Part shown: positions 18,443 to 30,528 of the stretch, one piece after another
Position numbering within the stretch: the first letter of the stretch is position 1
Layout of the letters: each line of letters opens with the position of its first letter
Assembly (NCBI GenBank): GCA_947069175.1
Contig: CAMTDV010000003.1
Location: 29,600,853 to 29,664,852 of the forward strand
DNA length: 64,000 nucleotides
Source: Scalesia atractyloides
Taxonomy: Eukaryota > Streptophyta > Magnoliopsida > Asterales > Asteraceae
Direction: 5' to 3'
The notes under the pieces: model-generated
Seen by the model: only the letters and a program-made list of their open reading frames with translations
Told to the model about the DNA's origin: nothing
Database searches by the model: none
Translations under genes and position numbers: made by a program

Positions 18443-21234
18443 TGTCACACCCTCAATTTCCACTTGCGGAGTTTTACCGCGAGGCGTGTGAACAAACCAG
18501 AATCTGAGACACTAGTACGTCGAACGACTCTATATGATTTGATAATACGTTTTCCAAAATCATTTGTTTAACCATTCATTGTAGATTTTATTATCCTAGT
18601 TAGTTTTCAATGTTTAGCGGAAGCATTAGTTTCTATGGTTAAGCGGAAGCATAAAAATGAGTAGAGAAACGAGCGCCAACACAAACGCCAAAACAAATGA
18701 AAAACCCAAAACAATGTTTGTAAATGAGACTCGATAAAAGGTGTCTTGATCAATGCAAGTGAGTGCACCTAGAGCTCCTAGCGTCCTGAGAAACATGTAA
18801 AGAAACAAGTGTCAACATTAAAGAAGAGTGCGTTCACAGGTTTTCATAAATTCGTTTGTTCGGTTATAAGTTTGTTTCCCCCGTTATCCCTAACCCGGGA
18901 TAACGGTTTAGTTCCATTATTCCCAACCCGGAATAATACTGATAGTTCCATTATTCCCAACCCGGAATAATAATGATGTCCCATTATTCCTAACCTGGAA
19001 TAATAACGTTGTTGGTTCCATTATCCCTAACCCGGGATAATATTGTTGATTCGTAATTAAGTTCAATGTTAACATGTAGGTAGCTAGCCTAAAGTTATGT
19101 CACGTAAGTGTTCGCGATCCAAGCTGACTGTTGTGCCTCCGTGTTGCCAGGCCTAGCACTGACCATGGCGAAGTTAGGCCAAATTATTCACCCGTTGACC
19201 ATACCCGGTCGGCTAGCGCGACTAGCTCGGATGGGGCTTGTCGGGCCCAGTAGTACTACTTATAATTTCCCCGCTATTTAAACCCAATACTAACGATCCG
19301 AGAGATTGTCGAGGACTTGTGTGATATAGCTGCTTAGTGACCATAACGTACATTAACATTAACTTAGTTACCGAATAGTTAAGTGACGTTAATTTCGTAT
19401 AACGTAAAGAGATAGAGTTGTAGAGTGTATACATGTTTCTCCCCCTGTTGTTTAAAACCGGATAAAATTAGGGGCCGTGAACTCACCTTTAGTTGCTCGG
19501 TTAGTGTAAGACAGAAGTTGCAATGATGGGACCGCTAGTCCTAACAAGTCAATTGATTTCAAGTTAGTGTGTGAACACACCAATACAAATCCTACACATA
19601 ATTAACGCACAAAGCGGTACACACAATCACAATTCCTAGCACTCAAACATGCATGCAAGTATCCTCATATGAACATAGTGATCAAAACAATTTATCATGA
19701 ACACAATCCAATCCATGCAACACGTTGGTGCACACATTCGCAAGTTATCAAGTTTCAGCTTATATACTCATAATTCGGCTGTTTTCGAGGATTTTTATAA
19801 AATAGTTCCGACGTTCCAAAAATTCCAATTTTACAGAAGGTGACAACTATACTGTAGAATTTTATATAAATTTTTCAAGTCCTAACACTTTACCAATTAT
19901 TCGTAAATATTAATATACTAGGCTGCCGTCAGATTCGTCGCTTTCTGACTGCAGTCCACCGAAGAATTTATTTAAAAATCACCGTTCGTCCAATTAACAA
20001 TTCCAGTGGGAGTTTCCCGGAAATTTCAATATCTAGTTACTGTACAAATTTCATGATTCGACTCCCTACAGATTATTAGATCCGACTTGATAAACAACTA
20101 ACAAATTTTCAGGATTTCCACAGCTTTCGTTACTGAACTTAATTGACCACTTAAAAATATCAAACGACTTCAGAAAAATATGAATCCAGTGCCATTAGAA
20201 TCGTTTTTCAAAACTCTACGTTTTAGACTTCAGAAAATCCGTTTTTTGTAAATAATAACCAAGTTACAGCCAGTTGAAGTTGGCTGTAACCACCATTCAG
20301 CATCCTGATTCAGCACTTTATCACGATCTAACCCGCTTAAACCATCGATACATTGAACATATGCGACCAAAAACAGAATTTCCAATCATATACTATCATA
20401 TATATCATACCCATGCAAACCCTAATTATAACCTATAGTTTTTATCAAACAAAACGCAGCCTAACGTTTCAAGATTCGCTAATCATCTTAACCACAAACA
20501 TCATAAATAAATCGGCTAACATAACACTACATTCAAACATCTAAATCCGAATATGATCTTGCAAACAATGATAATCCTAACCTTTAATAACAAGATCAAT
20601 GAGCCGAGACTTGGACAAGAGCCGAGAACTAGATGGGACTGATTCGGATGTTGGCGAGGCTTGCGAGCGAGAAGAAGAATGATGAGGGGAGGGCTGCCGC
20701 GATTCAAGAGGAGTGTAACAAGGCTGTCTTGCGATCGAGAAGATGAATGAGGGCTGCCTTCGGCTATTTTCTCAACTAGGGTTTTGTGTTTTGTTTTTGT
20801 GAAGCAAAGCATGCATGTGTGTGTGTATATATAGCGCAAGAGACAAGGGAAAGGGAAGGGTTTATGGTTTGGGATGCTCGCGGCCGCAAAGGGGTTCGGG
20901 TGGGTTGGTTTGGGTCTAACACTTGGTCCTCAAGTTTTGTTAACTCCTTGAGTCGTAAGGTATTGAGGCCGGCTCGTGTCGCGGTTCGATTCAATTCATC
21001 TATATATTTATTATATATATTTCATAACTAAAACAAATCACGAAATCGAACATCACATAATACTTTACCAACTTATAAACGTTTAATAAACATAGAACGT
21101 AATTCATTTGACAAGTTCACGAAATTATCGTAATTATTTCGAGCGTGCAATTTAAGTCTCCGAATCAATTTAACGTAGGAACGAATAACCGTGAAGTAGT
21201 GCGTTTAAGATATCTGAAAAACCGGGATGTCACA
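18443..21234 (-). repeat. Gypsy D-family LTR flanked by GTACT (solo-LTR-like, 2792 bp)
   Basis: On the minus strand it starts TGTGACATCCCGG and ends GGGTGTGACA, the same ends as element A. It is bounded on both sides by GTACT, as a solo LTR would be, and inserted in element C. It is nearly identical to 27743-30528; one clear difference is a 12-base stretch (AACAAACCAGAA, about 18491) absent from the other copy. The short ORFs inside, such as those near 18626-18808 and 20516-21031, occur in both LTR copies and are not genes. A TATA stretch lies near 20827 (minus). Confidence 0.9.
18883..19041 (-). repeat. Five tandem hairpins in D LTR
   Basis: Units at 18883-18904, 18916-18937, 18950-18971, 18983-19004 and 19020-19041 each have 8-bp inverted arms (GTTATCCC/GGGATAAC, ATTATTCC/GGAATAAT or close forms) around a six-base loop. 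Arms differ between units but still pair within each unit. The same array is at 28173-28330. Confidence 0.85.
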
Positions 21235-22347
21235 GTACTGACCTGATCACCAACTATATACCGTTGAAAATAAAAAAGGATGAATTTCGGTGTAATCACC
21301 TACTACGGTGAATATTCGTGCATACCTTGATCGTGGGGGTATATCCTGAAGTTGGGCACACTAGTATATTAGTATGAATTATCTTATCATATCACTATGT
21401 AATGGTACTTGAGATGTTCATGTATTTTATTTAAGTGGATAAACAATACTGGTAATCGTCTTGAACTGTTTTTCATAAATATAGCATATAGAATAATCAG
21501 ATGGTGTGAAAACAGTTTGAGGTTGCTGATATGATCTTCTTAACGGTGACTCTCACAAAAACAGAGTGTTTATTATTTTTGTTATTTGTTTTCTTGCAGA
21601 AAAATATAAAAATCAAAAAAGATTTGCTTTTAAAGTATCCCAGTTTGAATTGGTAGGGTGTTATTTTTGCATGATAAGATAAAATATTGGTTTATCTTTA
21701 ATGTGGAGAAGAACTAATGGTTTTTGGAGTTACTTGCTTGTATTTCTAAACAGATTGATGCGGTTATCAAAATGAAGTGCAGAATACAAGTAAAGTGCAT
21801 TTTAAAAGTGGAGTAAAGAGTGTGTGAAGATGCATAGTAGGATCCTTCTTCTACATTGCAAAAGGAGATATAGAGGAATTTGGATATAAGAGCTTAACCA
21901 GAGAATGCTAGCTCACTAGTCTACAACGAATGAAAGTTTTGGAGATTGGTAGCATCTTCAAAGGGGGAGTCTGTTAATGTTAGAATTTGCATGTAGTTGA
22001 AGCTATCCAAAGACCAAAATATCACAAGATGTTTGAAGACAAAATTACACAATGAAGCTATTGTCAAGGGGGAGTCTATTGATGCATATTGGTGACAACA
22101 ACTTAATAGTTTAATAGTTTAGTAGTTTAGTCTTTCGATATTTTGTATTGGGCTTATCATTTGTGTTTAGCTTGTTTAGAGTTGTAATGGGCTTGGAGAA
22201 TGGCCTAACCCAGTCTAAAGCCTAGTATGCAGACATGTAGTATATATACATGTTGTGCATTAGGGTTTTTGATGATGAGAGAGAGAGGTTGGAAGAGCAA
22301 TAGAGAGGAGAGATTTCTTTAGAGTCTTGAATTGATTGTAAACCATT
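21235..22347 (+). repeat. Duplicated element C flank with partial LTR
   Basis: Begins with GTACT and carries the C 3' non-coding region, polypurine tract (near 22066-22074) and the first 268 bp of the C LTR (22080-22347). It matches 30529-31665 closely. Within the LTR part, 28 bases present near 31601 are missing near 22301. It stops after AACCATT and joins the 3' end of D pol. No gene is present. Confidence 0.88.
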
Positions 22348-23382
22348 GTGGGTATTTGCTTTTCATTTGGTCCTCTCTTTCCCACGTGAACTCCGGGCCA
22401 CGCTTAGAGTCCCAACGAACCTTAACGATCGGAATCTTGCTATGCCTTCGAGTCTTGATCTCACGATCCATGATCTCGATAGGTTGTTCCACAAAGTTTG
22501 CAGTTGTTCATCCACTTGGATCTCATCCAATGGAATGACTAGGGTTTCATCTGATAGACACTTCTTCAGATTTGACACGTGAAAAACGTTGTGAACTCCA
22601 CTGAGTTCGGCAGGAAGGTCTAATTGATAAGCTACGGGTCTAATACGTTTCAAGATCACAAACGGACCTACGTACCGTGGGTTTAGTTTGCCTCGTTTTC
22701 CAAAGCGGATTACACCCTTCCAGGGTGACACCTTCAGTAGGACGCGGTCGCCTACTTGAAATTCGAGCGGTTTGCGTCGTTGATCAGCGTAGCTCTTCTG
22801 TCGATCTCGTGCCGCCGCCATGCGGTTTCTGATTTGTACAATCTTTTCAGTAGCTTCAAGTATCAACTCAGGGCCTGTGAGTTGACTGTCACCGACTTCT
22901 GCCCAACAGACCGGTGATCTACATTTACGATCGTATAATGCCTCAAACGGTGCTGCCGATATACTCGTATGGTAGCTGTTGTTATACGAGAATTCCACTA
23001 AAGGCAGGTGGATTTCCCAACTATTTCCGAAGTCTACTACGCATGCCCTAAGCATGTCTTCCAAGGTCTGTATGGTCCTTTCGCTTTGACCATCAGTCTG
23101 AGGGTGATAAGCAGTGCTCATATCTAAGCGTGTGCCCAACGCTTTCTGAAGTGATTGCCAAAAGTTGGACGTGAAGCGAGCATCTCTGTCTGAGATGATG
23201 GACGTTGGCACTCCGTGCCGAGAAACTACTTCCTTAATGTAGATTCGAGTTAACTTCTCCATCTTATCTGTTTCTTTAATAGCTAGGAAGTGTGCGGACT
23301 TAGTTAAACGATCCACGATTACCCAGATGGTATCGCAACCACCCACAGTTCGCGGGAGTTTAGTGATGAAGTCCATCGATAT
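22348..23382 (-). pseudogene. pol: Element D integrase
   Basis: Long minus-strand frame with core motifs MDFITKLPRTVGGCDTIWVI, ISDRDARFTSNFW, YHPQTDGQSERTIQTLED, then APFEALYDRKC, LKVSPWKGVIRFGKRGKLNPRY and FHVSNLKKCL. The three acidic core residues appear present by alignment with A. A TAG at 23383-23385 (CAG in A) separates it from the upstream zinc-binding region. After VDEQLQ a frameshift near 22505 puts the tail in another frame, and the sequence ends at the junction at 22347/22348. Confidence 0.88.
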
Positions 23383-23385
23383 CTA

Positions 23386-24501
23386 ATCCCATTTCCACAC
23401 TGGGATCTCAGGTTGTTGGAGTAGCCCCGATGGCTTTTGATACTCTACCTTGACTTTTGCACAAGTCAAACACTTACTCACGTAGGTGGCTATATCAGCT
23501 TTCATGTTGGGCCACCAATACGCAGCTTTAAGGTCTTGATACATCTTATCCGAACCAGGATGGACAGAGTATCGGGATTTGTGAGCTTCGTCCATGACTA
23601 GCTCTCTGAGGTTTCCGTAGAGAGGTACCCATATGCGATTCATGAAATACCGGGCTCCATTGGGTTTTACTTCCCAATCGCGTTCCATTTTTCCCACCGA
23701 TTCGACCTTGATGTTTTCTTCCTTAACCGCTTCTAACTGCGCGTCGCGTATCTGTTCGGGTAACCCCGAATGAATGGTGAGCTGTAATGCTCGTACCCGA
23801 CGAGGTTTCAAGTGTTCCTTCCTACTGAGGGCATCAGCTACCACATTAGCTTTACCCGGGTGATACCGAATGGCACACTCATAATCGTTCAAGAGTTCGA
23901 CCCAGCGACGCTGTCGCATGTTCAACTCCTTCTGATCAAAGATGTGTTGGAGGCTCTTGTGGTCTGTAAAGATTGTGCACTTCGTTCCATAGAGGTAGTG
24001 TCTCCAAATCTTAAGTACAAACACTACTGCTCCCAATTCCAGGTCATGTGTTGTGTAGTTTTTCTCATGAACCTTCAATTGTCGGGACGCATACGCGATG
24101 ACCTTATCGCGTTGCATGAGTACGCATCCCAACCCCTGAATGGAAGCATCACAATATACTACAAAGTCGTCTGTCCCTTCCAGCAAGGACAGAATGGGTG
24201 CACTGCAAAGTTTCTGTTTCAACAATTGGAATGCCGCTTCCTGCTTGTCACCCCAAGCATACTTGATGCCTTTCTGGGTGACGGTAGTAAGCGGTTGCGC
24301 GATCTTTGAAAATCCCTCGATGAAACGTCTGTAGTAACAAGCCAAACCCAAAAATTGGCGGATCTCCGTCGGTGTCCTGGGTGCTTCCCAGTTTTTTATA
24401 GCTTCAATCTTGGCAGGGTCGACGTGGATACCCTTTTCATTTACGATATGCCCGAGGAACTGAACTTCCCGAATCCAGAAATCACACTTTGAAAGCTTGG
24501 C
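23386..24501 (-). pseudogene. pol: Element D RNase H and integrase zinc-binding region
   Basis: Minus-strand frame running from the thumb/connection region (LACYYRRFIEGFSKIAQPLT) through RNase H (VVYCDASIQGLGCVLMQRDKVIAYASRQLK; TDHKSLQHIFDQKELN; VADALSRKEHLKP) to the HHCC integrase start (HKSRYSVHPGSDKMYQDL...CLTCAKVK), ending KWD at the stop 23383-23385. RNase H is free of stops in this copy, unlike A. Upstream it is separated from the RT palm by a TAA near 24501 (TAT in A). Confidence 0.88.
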
Positions 24502-25700
24502 TTATAGTTTCTCCTGTTGAAGTAATCCCAGCAGTAATCGTAGATGTTCAGCATGTTCTTCTTCACCTTTAGAGTAGATGAGTATGTCATCGATGAACAC
24601 AATGACAAACTTGTCGAGGTATGGTTTACACACACGGTTCATGAGGTCCATGAACACCGCGGGTGCGTTGGTGAGACCGAAGGGCATGACCAAGAACTCA
24701 TAATGGCCATAGCGAGTACGAAATGCCGTCTTAGCGATATCCTCCTCCCTGACGCGTAGCTGGTGGTAACCGGACCGTAGATCAATCTTGGAGTAATAGC
24801 TTGACCCTTGAAGTTGATCGAAGAGATCGTCGATGCGAGGTAACGGGTATCGGTTCTTGACGGTAACCTTGTTGAGTTCCCGGTAGTCGATGCACATGCG
24901 GAAGGTCCCGTCCTTCTTCTTGACGAAAAGAACTGGAGCTCCCCATGGCGAAGCGCTTGGTCGGATAAATCCTTTTTCTAACAGCTCCTGAAGTTGGGTA
25001 GACAGCTCCTGCAGCTCGGCTGGAGCTAGGCGGTATGGGGCCTTGGCGATAGGAGTTGCATGGTTCGCCAACTCAATTTCAAACTCCAATTGTCGATAGG
25101 GTGGGAGACCAGGTAACTCCTCTGGGAATACATCAGAAAAATCACGGACGACGGGGATGTCTTCTATACGTTTCTCGTCCTTAGGCTGTTCGGTAACCAG
25201 TGCGAGTAAAGCGAAAGAGTTCTTCCTCCGAAGATACTTCTGCGCTTGCATGTAAGAGATGATGTTTGTGACGGCGCCTGCCTTCTCGCCTTGCACCGTC
25301 AAGATTTCGTCGTTAGTGAGCGGAATACGGATAGATTTTTCGAAACAGAGAACTTCAGCTCGGACGTCGGATAGCCAGTCCATTCCGACTACCACGTCAA
25401 AACTTCCCAGGGTAGTTGTCATCAGATCAATGGTAAAGGTGTGACCCGCGAGTTTGAGTTGACAGCCGGATACTAGATGGGTCACATCTACAGATTTACC
25501 ATCGGCTAGTTCTATGACGTAAGGGGCCTCTAGGGGTTTGGGCGTGAGATTTAGGTTCTTCCTAAAATACTCAGATATAAAACTCCTATCCGCACCCGTA
25601 TTAAAAAGCACAGTAGCAAAATGTTCATTAAGGGGAAACTTATCGGTGACCATGTTCGAGTCGTTTCTGGCCTCTCCCGCGGCCCAACGTAAATGCGCGA
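24502..25700 (-). pseudogene. pol: Element D protease and reverse transcriptase
   Basis: Continuous frame with protease (FNTGADRSFISEYF, where A has FDTGAD, so the catalytic Asp is Asn here; then GSFDVVVGMDWLSD), the FPEELPGLPP linker and RT blocks: APYRLAPAELQELSTQLQEL, GAPVLFVKKKDGTFRMCIDY, YSKIDLRSGYHQLRV, MPFGLTNAPAVFMDL and catalytic FIDD. The RT palm looks intact and includes the segment deleted in A. The Asp-to-Asn change would inactivate the protease. The frame ends at a TAA near 24502. Confidence 0.88.
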
Positions 25701-26874
25701 CCTTTAGCACCTCCTGTGCCACCATTTCCATTATTGTTGTTGTTATTGTTGTTGTTGTGGTTATTGTGCTTGTGGTTGTTCCCACCATTGTTGTTGTTGT
25801 TGTTACGGAGCTGTGGGCAGTCTCTTTTGAAGTGGGCAGTGCTACCACACTGATAGCATCCCCGGTTAACACCCTGTTGCTAGCCCTGGGGTTGATTTTG
25901 GTTTTGTCGGGACATGATTTCCCCGCGACAATCCTTTGCCGCATATCCCACCTTGCCACATCGTTGGCAGCGATTCCCGGCACAAGGGCCGTGATGATGA
26001 AGATTACAGCGATTGCACTGCGGCTTTCGACCTACATAGCCGCTTGCGTTCTGGTTGTTGTTGGCGGGTTGAGTATTGTGACCCCGGTGGCTGTTGAAAT
26101 TATTGAACCGTTTCTGGTTCCCCTGTTGTGGCTGGGATGACGAAGACTGTCGAACAGACGAGTCTTCAAACTTTCTTTTATTATCAGAGGCAACTTCAGT
26201 TGTACCCCGAGTTGGCAACTTCTTCTGTTCCACGGCCTTATCGGTGAGTTTGTGTGCCAATCTGATTGCTTGATGTTCAGTTGCAGGGTTGCTAGCCATT
26301 ACCATACCCTGGATCTCAGGGACCAGACCCCCAAGGTAGAACTCGAGTCGTTTCTCAACAGTGTTGGCTAGACCGGGACATAGAAATACCAAATCGTGAT
26401 GTTTTGCGGTGTATGCTTCGATTTCAGATCCCACCATCTTGTGGTTCCATAATGTTTGCTCCAACTGTTGAACTCTGTCTCGCGGACAGTACTCTTCTTT
26501 GATTAGGGCCTTAAACTCGGCCCAGGCCATTGCATTTGCAGCAATAAGTCCACGCGTTTGGACTTGCGCATTCCACCAAGTTAGTGCCCCATCTTCCAGT
26601 GTTGAGGCTGCATACTTGACCTTGTTGGCCTCCAGACAGTTGCACATTTCAAATACTGATTCAGATTTTTAGATCCAGCGCACCAGTCCTAGGGGTCCTT
26701 CTGCCCCCGTGAATTTGCTTGGCTTCGCATCGAGGAACATCTTGTAGGGGTTAAGACCCCTCCTGCTGCTGGTGGGTTTTGAACACCTGCCAGAGCAGCA
26801 TTCACGTGTTCTTGGATCATTGCAGCTAATTCTTAAGGCGTCATGTTGAGATTTCCGCGACGTCCAGTTGCCAT
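25701..26874 (-). pseudogene. gag: Element D gag
   Basis: Minus-strand gag with start MATGRRGNLN near 26872, then an internal TAA in the NMTP*EL block and a one-base loss near 26756. The main frame (25880-26647) carries LTWWNAQVQTRG, KALIKEEYCPRD, FYLGGLVPEIQGMVMAS and zinc knuckle CQRCGKVGYAAKDC, in which the usual His is Tyr. A TAG then precedes the second knuckle, CYQCGSTAHFKRDC, and an Asn/His-rich linker. There is no intron-like insert at the place where A has one. Confidence 0.85.
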
Positions 26875-26937
26875 TTTAGATCTAAGTAGAAAATAAATAG
26901 ACTGAAGGAAAGTAAATAAAATAAGCGAGACGTGTCA

Positions 26938-27497
26938 GTCTTCTACGTCTCCATCCCCCAAATCGCTATCGTTGTCGTCATCCTCCGTGGCGTTTCCAGC
27001 TTCTACAGCTGGGTCTTCCTCCTCTGGATCCTCTACCGGCATTGGAGGGGCCGGTGCTGGTGCAGGTGCCTGATTTTGTTCTAGTTCTTGAATTCTCTAG
27101 CTCGATTCAAGAACTCTGTCTTCTAGCCAGTCAGCCCTTAGCTGCTCAGCACGAAGGTCTCTGGCTAAAGTGTTACGAGCTATCCTACTCGTATGTTGCT
27201 CTTCCTCGAGCGATCCAGTTTTACCTGTCAGTTGTCGTATCATCCATCCCTGTGCTAGGATGGTTCCGTGCATTCTTTCCAATTGTTCCTGTTGTTTCCG
27301 TATCATATCTCTAAGTAGGTCGTTTCCTACTTCTACCGAGTTAACCGGTTCGACCGGCACAGCGATGGTTGGGCGTGATGACGACTCCTCCCCTAGAGCG
27401 AGCCTTTTCCTCGCAGCTGAGCGTGTCTCCACGCCACAAGATGGTAAGGGTTCCACCATAGGTGCCTTTCCTGGCCCCTTGGTTGCGTAAGTTTGTC

Positions 27498-27533
<36 letters not shown>

Positions 27534-27534
27534 C
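26938..27534 (-). pseudogene. Element D ORF0 (coiled-coil / acidic upstream ORF)
   Basis: Counterpart of the 3608-4261 ORF of element A. It begins ATG followed by about twelve serine codons (a TCA/ATC microsatellite, 27498-27533), has a one-base frameshift soon after, then the conserved VETRSAARKRLALGEESSSRPT, LLRDMIRKQQEQLERM and RAEQLRADWLEDRVLESS stretch, a TAG, and a short acidic tail ending DLGDGDVED. Position between primer site and gag and the protein match show it is the same gene, here broken. Confidence 0.75.
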
Positions 27535-27727
27535 ATTGCCTGTTAGGTTGTGTAGTTAGTTACGAGTTGCATTCATTTCTTACTATGCATTCATATTCTA
27601 CATAACACAGTTGTGGTACATCACATAACAAGATATAACAGTTCGGTGCCAAACTACGTCTAGTGTCGTGTAATCAGCTATAGTTTAGGTCTACTTTTAA
27701 TGCAAACCTGGTTCTCTATAGCTAGTG

Positions 27728-27739
27728 GCTCTGATACCA
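27728..27739 (-). other. Primer-binding site, element D (tRNA-iMet)
   Basis: Minus-strand TGGTATCAGAGC, three bases inside the D 5' LTR end. It fixes the right-hand LTR as the 5' LTR. Confidence 0.95.
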
Positions 27740-27742
27740 ATC

Positions 27743-30528
27743 TGTCACAACCTCAATTTCCACTTGCAGAGTTTTACCGCGAGGCATGTGATCTGAGACA
27801 CTAGTACGTCGAACGACTCTATATGATTTGATAATACGTTTTCCAAAATCATTTGTTTAACCATTCATTGTAGATTTTATATTATCCTAGTTAGTTTTCA
27901 ATGTTTAGCGGAAGCATTAGTTTCTATTGTTGAGCGGAAGCATAAAAATGAGTAGAGAAACGGGCGCCAACACAAACGCCAAAACAAATGAAAAACCCAA
28001 AACAATGTTTGTAAATGAGACTCGATAAAAGGTGTCTTGATCAATGCAAGTGAGTGCACCTAGAGCTCCTAGCGTCCTGAGAAACATGTAAAGAAACAAG
28101 TGTCAACATTAAAGAAGAGTGAGTTCACAGGTTTTCATAAATTCGTTTGTTCGGTTATAAGTTTGTTTCCCCGTTATCCCTAACCCGGGATAACGGTTTA
28201 GTTCCATTATTCCCAACCCGGAATAATACTGATAGTTCCATTATTCCCAACCCGGAATAATAATGATGTCCCATTATTCCTAACTGGAATAATAACGTTG
28301 TTGGTTCCATTATCCCTAACCCGGGATAATATTGTTGATTCGTAATTAAGTTCAATGTTAACATGTAGGTAGCTAGCCTAAAGTTATGTCACGTAAGTGT
28401 TCGCGATCAAAGCTGATTGTTGTGCCTCCGTGTTGCCAGGCCTATCACTAACCATGGCGAAGTTAGGCCAAATTATTCACCCGTTGACCATACCCGGTCG
28501 GCTAGCGCGACTAGCTCGGATGGGGCTTGTCGGGCCCAGTAGTACTACTTATAATTTCCCCGCTATTTAAACCCAATACTAACGATCCAAGAGATTGTCG
28601 AGGACTTGTGTGATATAGCTGCTTAGTGACCATAACGTACATTAACATTAACTTAGTTACTGAATAGTTAAGTGACGTTAATTTCGTATAACGTAAAGAG
28701 ATAGAGTTGTAGAGTGTATACATGTTTCTCCCCTGTTGTTTAAAACCGGATAAAATTAGGGGACGTGAACTCACCTTTAGTTGCTCGGTTAGTGTAAGAC
28801 AGAAGTTGCAATGATGGGACCGCTAGTCCTAACAAGTCAATTGATTTCAAGTTAGTGTGTGAACACACCAATAAAAATCCTACACATAATTAACGCACAA
28901 AGCGGTACACACAATCACAATTCCTAGCACTCAAACATGCATGCAAGTATCCTCATATGAACATAGTGATCAAAACAATTTATCATGAACACAATCCAAT
29001 CCATGCAACACGTTGGTGCACACATTCGCAAGTTATCAAGTTTCAGCTTATATACTCATAATTCGGCTGTTTTCGAGGATTTTTATAAAATAGTTCCGAC
29101 ATTCCAAAAATTCCAATTATTTTACAGAAGGTGACAACTATACTGTAGAATTTTATATAAATTTTTCAAGTCCTAACACTTTACTAATTATTCGCAAATA
29201 TTAATATACTAGGCTGCAGTCAGATTCGTTGCTTTCTGACTGCAGTCCACGGAAGAATTTATTTAAAAATCACCGTTCGTCCAATTAACAAAATTGCAAT
29301 GGGAGTTTCCCGGAAATTTCCATATCTAGTTGCTGTACAAATTTCATGATTCGACTCCCTACAGATTATTAGATCCGACTTGATAAACAACTAACTAATT
29401 TTCAGGATTTCCACAGCTTTCGTTACTGAACTTAATTGACCCCTTAAAAATATCAAACGACTTCAGAAAAATATGAATCCAGTGCCATTAGAATCTTTTT
29501 TCAAAACTCTACGTTATAGACTTTAGAAAATCCGTTTTTTGATAAATAATAACCAAGTTACAGCCAGTTGAAGTTGGCTGTAACCACCATTCAGCATCCT
29601 GATTCAGCACTTTATCACGATCTAACCCGCTTAAACCATCGATACATTGAACATATGCGACCAAAAACAGAATTTCTAATCATATACTATCATATATATC
29701 ATACCCATGCAAACCCTAATTATAACCAATAGTTTTTATCAAACAAAACGCAGCCTAACGTTTCTAGATTCGCTAATCATCTTAACCACAAACATCATAA
29801 ATAAATCGGCTAACATAACACTACATTCAAACATCTAAATCCGAATATGATCTTGCAAACAATGATAATCCTAACCTTTAATAACAAGATCAATGAGCCG
29901 AGACTTGGACAAGAGCCGAGAACTAGATGGGACTGATTCGGATGTTGGCGAGGCTTGCGACCGAGAAGAAGAATGATGAGGGGAGGGCTGCCGCGATTCA
30001 AGAGGAGTGTAACAAGGCTGTCTTGCGATCGAGAAGATGAATGAGGGCTGCCGTCGGCTGTTTTCTCAACTAGGGTTTTGTGTTTTGTTTTTGTGAAGCA
30101 AAGCATGCATGTGTGTGTGTATATATAGCGCAAGAGACAAGGGAAAGGGAAGGGTTTATGGTTCGGGATGCTCGCGGCCGCAAAGGGGTTCGGGTGGGTT
30201 GGTTTGGGTCTAACACTTGGTCCTCAAGTTTGGTTAACTCCTTGAGTCGTAAGGTATTGAGGCCGGCTTGTGTCGCGGTTCGATTCAATTCATCTATATA
30301 TTTATTACATATATTTCATAACTAAAACAAATCACGAAATCGAACATCACATAATACTTTACCAACTTATAAACGTTTAATACACATAGCACGTAATTCA
30401 TTTGACAAGTTCACAAAATTATCGTAATTATTTCGAGCGTGCAATTTAAGTCTCCGAATCAATTTAACGTAGGAACGAATAACCGTGAAGTAGTGCGTTT
30501 AAGATATCTGAAAAACCGGGATGTCACA
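27743..30528 (-). repeat. Element D 5' LTR (2786 bp)
   Basis: Near-identical to 18443-21234. It ends against the primer site on the left and against GTACT (30529-30533) on the right. It carries the five-hairpin array at 28173-28330 and the same TATA stretch (minus, near 30121). The (TG)n tract near 30108-30119 and short ORFs around 29810-30325 are LTR sequence. Confidence 0.93.

Larger units (their letters stand above)
22348..30528 (-). mobile_element. Element D: Ty3/gypsy, lacking its own 3' end
   Basis: Minus-strand sister of element A with 5' LTR (27743-30528), primer site, ORF0, gag, protease, RT, RNase H and integrase. Its pol is cut at 22348 near the KYPHLF end, and the polypurine tract and adjoining 3' LTR are replaced by element C sequence. 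The LTR at 18443-21234 is probably what remains of a 3' LTR or of a recombined copy. D is better preserved than A, with few stops in pol. Confidence 0.88.

Noticed and set aside
18883..19041. Interstitial telomere-like GGGTTA words
   Set aside because: The words are hairpin loops at 33-37 base spacing, not tandem telomere repeats, and plant telomeres are usually TTTAGGG.
20516..21031. ORFs of 72-107 residues on both strands, repeated at 29810-30325
   Set aside because: Part of the D LTR around its TATA box, present in both LTR copies, with no domain.
25538..26140. Valine/isoleucine-rich 200-residue plus-strand ORF, looks membrane-like
   Set aside because: It is the complement of the Asn-rich gag linker of element D (GTT/ATT runs), not a membrane protein.
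27498..27533. ATC/GAT microsatellite as an independent locus
   Set aside because: It encodes the serine run at the start of ORF0 in element D.
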